From: Candidatus Aminicenantes bacterium UBA2199
GTDB lineage: Bacteria > Acidobacteriota > Aminicenantia > UBA2199
Reading direction: 5' to 3'
NCBI GenBank assembly: GCA_002327965.1
Contig: DCVB01000084.1
Span: forward strand, 5,498 to 23,938
DNA length: 18,441 nt
Part shown: piece by piece, positions 13,916 through 18,441 of the stretch
How the letters are laid out: every line of letters starts with the position of its first letter
Numbering within the stretch: the first letter of the stretch is position 1
The notes under the pieces: model-generated
Told to the model about the DNA's origin: nothing
What the model saw: the letters and a program-made list of their open reading frames with translations, nothing else
The model's database searches: none
Position numbers and translations under genes: made by a program

Positions 13916-14662
13916 ATGTTCGAGACCATGTTCTTCACCGGCGGGTCGGGCAGGGAGCGCGGCCGCAAGGGACTGACCTTCTCCCTATCCCTGATCCTGC
14001 ACGCGCTGGCCGTCGCCGCCGTCATCGTCGTGCCGTTGCTGCATGCCGAATCCAGGCTCCCGGAGTTCGCCGTCATCGACGCCGCCCTGATCTCGCCGCC
14101 GGACTTGCCCGGCATCCCGCCCGCGGGCCGGCCCCGCGGCGGCGATGGCAGGTCCGGGATTCCCGGGGAAGAGCCCGTAAAGCCGCGTCCCCATGGCAGA
14201 ATCGAATTCACCGTTCCCAAGGAGATCACAAAGAGCACCGAGGAGGACCTGACATCGGCGCTGGCGAAGATCGGCGGCGGGATCGGCGTCGACGGCGGGA
14301 TCAATTTGGATGAAGGCGGGAACAGCGAGTGGGAAATCGGCAAAGAATACGTTCCCGAAACCATCGATCCGGGCCGGACCCCGGTCATCCACGTCACCCC
14401 CCCGCGGTTGGCCAGGAGAGTGAGTCCCGCTTATCCGCCGGAGGCCATCGCGGCCAGGTTGGCGGGTCCGGTCGTGATCGATGCCATGACCGACATCTAC
14501 GGAAAGGTGAAGGAGGCGCACGTGATCAGCGGCCACCCGTTGCTCAATGCCGCCGCACTGAGGGCCGTTCGCGAGTGGACCTACGAGCCCTACCTGGTCA
14601 ACGGCATCCCCCATGCGGTGCGTTTCACCGTCACCGTCAATTTCGTCCTGGACAAGCGCTGA
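13916..14662 (+). CDS. TonB-family energy transducer protein
   Basis: 248-aa protein with TonB layout: a short cytoplasmic N-terminus, one inner-membrane helix at about 20-43 (LTFSLSLILHALAVAAVIVV), and a Pro/Gly-rich periplasmic linker. The C-terminal TonB domain at about 165-245 reads RRVSPAYPPEAIAARLAGPV, then GHPLLNAAALRAVREWTYEP and the closing strand VRFTVTVNFVL. TonB couples the proton-motive force, through ExbB/ExbD, to outer membrane receptors. The middle region is Gly-rich (IGGGIGVDGG) rather than a classic Pro-Lys/Pro-Glu repeat. No exbB, exbD or receptor gene is nearby. It lies 109 bp after the membrane regulator on the same strand, so it may belong to the same regulon, though that is unproven. 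It converges on hppA. Confidence 0.87.
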   Translation: MFETMFFTGGSGRERGRKGLTFSLSLILHALAVAAVIVVPLLHAESRLPEFAVIDAALISPPDLPGIPPAGRPRGGDGRSGIPGEEPVKPRPHGRIEFTVPKEITKSTEEDLTSALAKIGGGIGVDGGINLDEGGNSEWEIGKEYVPETIDPGRTPVIHVTPPRLARRVSPAYPPEAIAARLAGPVVIDAMTDIYGKVKEAHVISGHPLLNAAALRAVREWTYEPYLVNGIPHAVRFTVTVNFVLDKR

Positions 14663-14696
14663 AAAATGACTGGCGGCCCCCCCGCGGGGGCCCGCC
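14662..14696 (-). terminator. Probable terminator of hppA
   Basis: Read on the minus strand, a very GC-rich hairpin (GGCGGGCCCCC against GGGGGCCGCC, one-base bulge, 14696-14672) is followed within 5 nt by TTTTT (14666-14662). It lies between the convergent TonB-family gene and hppA. The T-run overlaps the last base of the TonB-family stop codon. Confidence 0.5.
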
Positions 14697-14706
14697 CCGG
14701 GGAACG

Positions 14707-16941
<2,235 letters not shown>

Positions 16942-16992
16942 GCCAACTCCTTGTGAAATGAATGAATTGTGCGAGACAGGTCAAGAAAGCAA

Positions 16993-17021
16993 TTTATATC
17001 CGATTTTTGGCTGAATGTCAA
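16993..17021 (-). promoter_or_regulatory. Sigma-70-type promoter of hppA
   Basis: On the minus strand, -35 TTGACA (17021-17016), 17-bp spacer, -10 TATAAA (16998-16993). Transcription should start near 16986, giving a leader of about 45 nt that contains AAGGAG at 16952-16947. Confidence 0.83.
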
Positions 17022-17086
17022 CGGTTTTTGGCCGGAAACAGGGAAAAACGAGTCGGGCCGGCTGTTGTGGCGCAACCGGGAAACGA

Positions 17087-17515
17087 TCATTTGGCCTTGA
17101 TCTTCCTGCAGATGGCCAACTTGGCCTGGATCTCTTTCTGCCGCGCCAGCTCCGCCTGGAGCTCTTCAGGGGTGATGGCTCCCTTGAACGAGGACTGGAT
17201 GCTCGCTTCCGTCTCCTGCAGGCGCCGCCGCAGCTCTTCCTCGTCCAGGTCCTCGCCGCGCACGAAGTCGTCGATGATCAGGGCCACCCGGTTGTCGCGC
17301 ACCTCGAGAAAGCCCTCGCCGCTGTAAAGGTAGTGCCGGGCGCCCGAAGTGTCCAGATAGGAGATCTCCCCCGCCTTCAGCAGCGTCAGGTAGGGCAGGT
17401 GGTGCGATAGGACGCCGGCTTCGCCCAGGTACGCCGGGATGTAGAGATCCTGCACATCGGCGCGCAGGGCCACCTCGCGCGCGGTGATGATCTCCAGCTG
17501 CAGGGTGCCGGCCAT
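17087..17515 (-). CDS. atpC: F-type ATP synthase subunit epsilon
   Basis: 142-aa subunit of the F1 central stalk that links gamma rotation to the c-ring and can inhibit ATP hydrolysis. The N-terminal beta-barrel is recognisable (LQLEIITAREVALRADVQDLYIPAYLGEAGVLSHHLPYLTLLKAGEI, then YSGEGFLEVRDNRVALIID). A C-terminal two-helix region at about 90-142 (DEEELRRRLQETEASI...EELQAELARQKEIQAKLA) is present, so the regulatory domain is not truncated. The start is MAGTLQL: its ATG shares one base with the atpD stop (TGATG at 17517-17513). A longer frame beginning at 17566 would lie inside atpD. It is the last gene of the ATP synthase operon in this direction. A TTTTT run lies about 40 nt downstream, with only a weak stem before it. 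Confidence 0.93.
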   Translation of the reverse strand: MAGTLQLEIITAREVALRADVQDLYIPAYLGEAGVLSHHLPYLTLLKAGEISYLDTSGARHYLYSGEGFLEVRDNRVALIIDDFVRGEDLDEEELRRRLQETEASIQSSFKGAITPEELQAELARQKEIQAKLAICRKIKAK

Positions 17516-18441
17516 CAGAACCCCAGTTTTTTGGCGTTGGCCACCGCGTCCTCGATGCTGCCGCACATGTAAAAGGCCTGCTCGGGAAAGGCGTCGTACT
17601 TGCCTTCGACCAGCTCCTTGAAGGAGCGGATGGTGTCGGCCAGTTCCACGTACTTGCCCTCCAGGCCGGTGAAGGGCGTCGCCACGAAGAACGGCTGCGA
17701 GAGGAATTTCTGGATCTTGCGCGCCCGGGCGACGATGACCTTGTCCTCGTCGGACAGCTCCTCGATGCCCAGGATGGCGATGATGTCCTGCAGGTCCTTG
17801 TAGCGCTGCAGCACCTCCTTGACCTGGCTGGCCACCCGGTAATGCTCCTTGCCGACGATCTTGGCGTCGAGGATGCGCGAGAACGAGGCCAGGGGGTCGA
17901 CGGCCGGGTAGATGCCCATCTCGGTCAGAGCCCGCGAAAGGTTGGTGTTGGCGTCCAGGTGGGTGAAGGTCGTCGCCGGCGCCGGGTCGGTGTAGTCGTC
18001 GGCCGGCACGTAGATGGCCTGGACCGAGGTGATCGATCCTTTCTTGGTCGAGGTGATGCGCTCCTCCATGTCCCCCATTTCCGAGGCCAGGTTGGGCTGG
18101 TAGCCGACCGCCGAGGGCATGCGCCCCAGCATGGCCGACACTTCGGAACCGGCCTGGGTGAAGCGGAAGATGTTGTCGATGAACAGCAACACGTCCTGCT
18201 TTTCCTCATCGCGGAAATACTCGGCCACGGTCAGCCCCGACAAAGCCACGCGCAAGCGGGCGCCGGGCGGTTCGGTCATCTGGCCGTAGATCAGCGCCGT
18301 CTTGTCGATGACTCCCGACTCCTTCATCTCCAGCCACAGGTCGTTGCCCTCGCGAGTGCGCTCGCCCACGCCGGCAAAGACCGAAAAACCGCCGTGCTTC
18401 GTGGCCACGTTGTGGATCAGTTCCTGGATCAGAACGGTCTT
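17515..18441 (-). CDS. atpD: F-type ATP synthase subunit beta (5' part outside window)
   Basis: Catalytic subunit of F1. The visible part is 308 residues and begins at K-T-V-L-I-Q-E, the Walker A Lys-Thr, so about a third of the protein lies beyond the right edge. Seen in order: GVGERTREGNDL with the catalytic Glu region, the Walker B strand DVLLFIDNIFRFTQAGSEVSAMLGRMPSAVGYQPNL, the linker segment AIYVPADDYTDPAPATTFTHLDA, and LSRALTEMGIYPAVDPLASFSRIL. The C-terminal helical domain carries ILGIEELSDEDK, the DELSEED-like loop that meets the gamma and epsilon subunits. A GTG at 18408 is internal and not a start. The stop overlaps the atpC ATG by one base. Confidence 0.97.
   Translation of the reverse strand, partial: KTVLIQELIHNVATKHGGFSVFAGVGERTREGNDLWLEMKESGVIDKTALIYGQMTEPPGARLRVALSGLTVAEYFRDEEKQDVLLFIDNIFRFTQAGSEVSAMLGRMPSAVGYQPNLASEMGDMEERITSTKKGSITSVQAIYVPADDYTDPAPATTFTHLDANTNLSRALTEMGIYPAVDPLASFSRILDAKIVGKEHYRVASQVKEVLQRYKDLQDIIAILGIEELSDEDKVIVARARKIQKFLSQPFFVATPFTGLEGKYVELADTIRSFKELVEGKYDAFPEQAFYMCGSIEDAVANAKKLGF

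Noticed and set aside
16979..16984. Alternative hppA -35 box TTGACC on the minus strand
   Set aside because: At 16-18 bp spacing the downstream hexamers (such as TCATTT) are poor -10 boxes, whereas TTGACA-17-TATAAA just upstream is near perfect.
17035..17086. Rho-independent terminator after atpC
   Set aside because: A TTTTT run (complement of 17043-17047) is present, but the only stem before it is broken and about 10 nt away.

Overview
The window is GC-rich DNA from a Gram-negative, diderm bacterium. LptD, a GT9 heptosyltransferase, a TonB-family protein and a PEGA lipoprotein all require an outer membrane or suit one. Combined with a pyrophosphate-type phosphofructokinase, a membrane pyrophosphatase, an SGL/Reg_prop membrane regulator and AT-rich heptad repeats between genes, this recalls the Acidobacteriota/Aminicenantota type of genome. 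That placement is an impression, since no marker gene was compared. Coding density is high, gene ends are tight, and there are no tRNA or rRNA genes, phage genes, transposases or CRISPR arrays. Both edges cut a gene: the ABC ATPase at the left, within Walker A, and atpD at the right, also within Walker A.

Layout. 1-2087 (+): NatA/NatB-type ABC exporter pair. 2088-2501: long intergenic stretch made of degenerate 7-nt tandem repeats and a large imperfect hairpin. 2502-3701 (-): PPi-type phosphofructokinase, divergent from a hotdog thioesterase (3799-4197, +). 4198-4300: second heptad-repeat hairpin. 4301-9431 (-): a four-gene envelope operon transcribed lptD > rfbB > rmd-like reductase > GT9 heptosyltransferase, with each junction overlapping. 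9533-10198 (+): double-PEGA lipoprotein. 10336-10905 (-): TMEM175-type K+ channel, divergent from a 913-aa membrane regulator (11065-13806, +). 13916-14662 (+): TonB-family protein. 14707-16941 (-): K+-dependent-type membrane pyrophosphatase. 17087-18441 (-): atpC and partial atpD of the F-type ATP synthase.

How the parts fit. PPi-PFK, membrane PPase and F-ATP synthase within 16 kb suggest a cell that spends and recycles pyrophosphate and couples it to an ion gradient. The lptD operon joins export of lipopolysaccharide to the outer leaflet with synthesis and transfer of its sugars. The regulator carries two predicted seven-bladed propellers, a degenerate Y_Y_Y domain, one membrane helix and an AraC-type DNA-binding domain, but no kinase or receiver. 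It therefore looks like a one-component version of the hybrid two-component glycan sensors.

Promoters are unusually readable. Four of the genes have a TTGACA -35 box exactly 17 bp from a good -10 box. At pfp, lptD, the PEGA gene, the thioesterase and the regulator, the -10 ends only 7-10 nt before the start codon, which predicts leaderless or nearly leaderless mRNAs. Best leads: the symmetric divergent control region with a central palindrome at 10983-11033, the kinase-less membrane regulator, and the heptad-repeat arrays at convergent gene ends.
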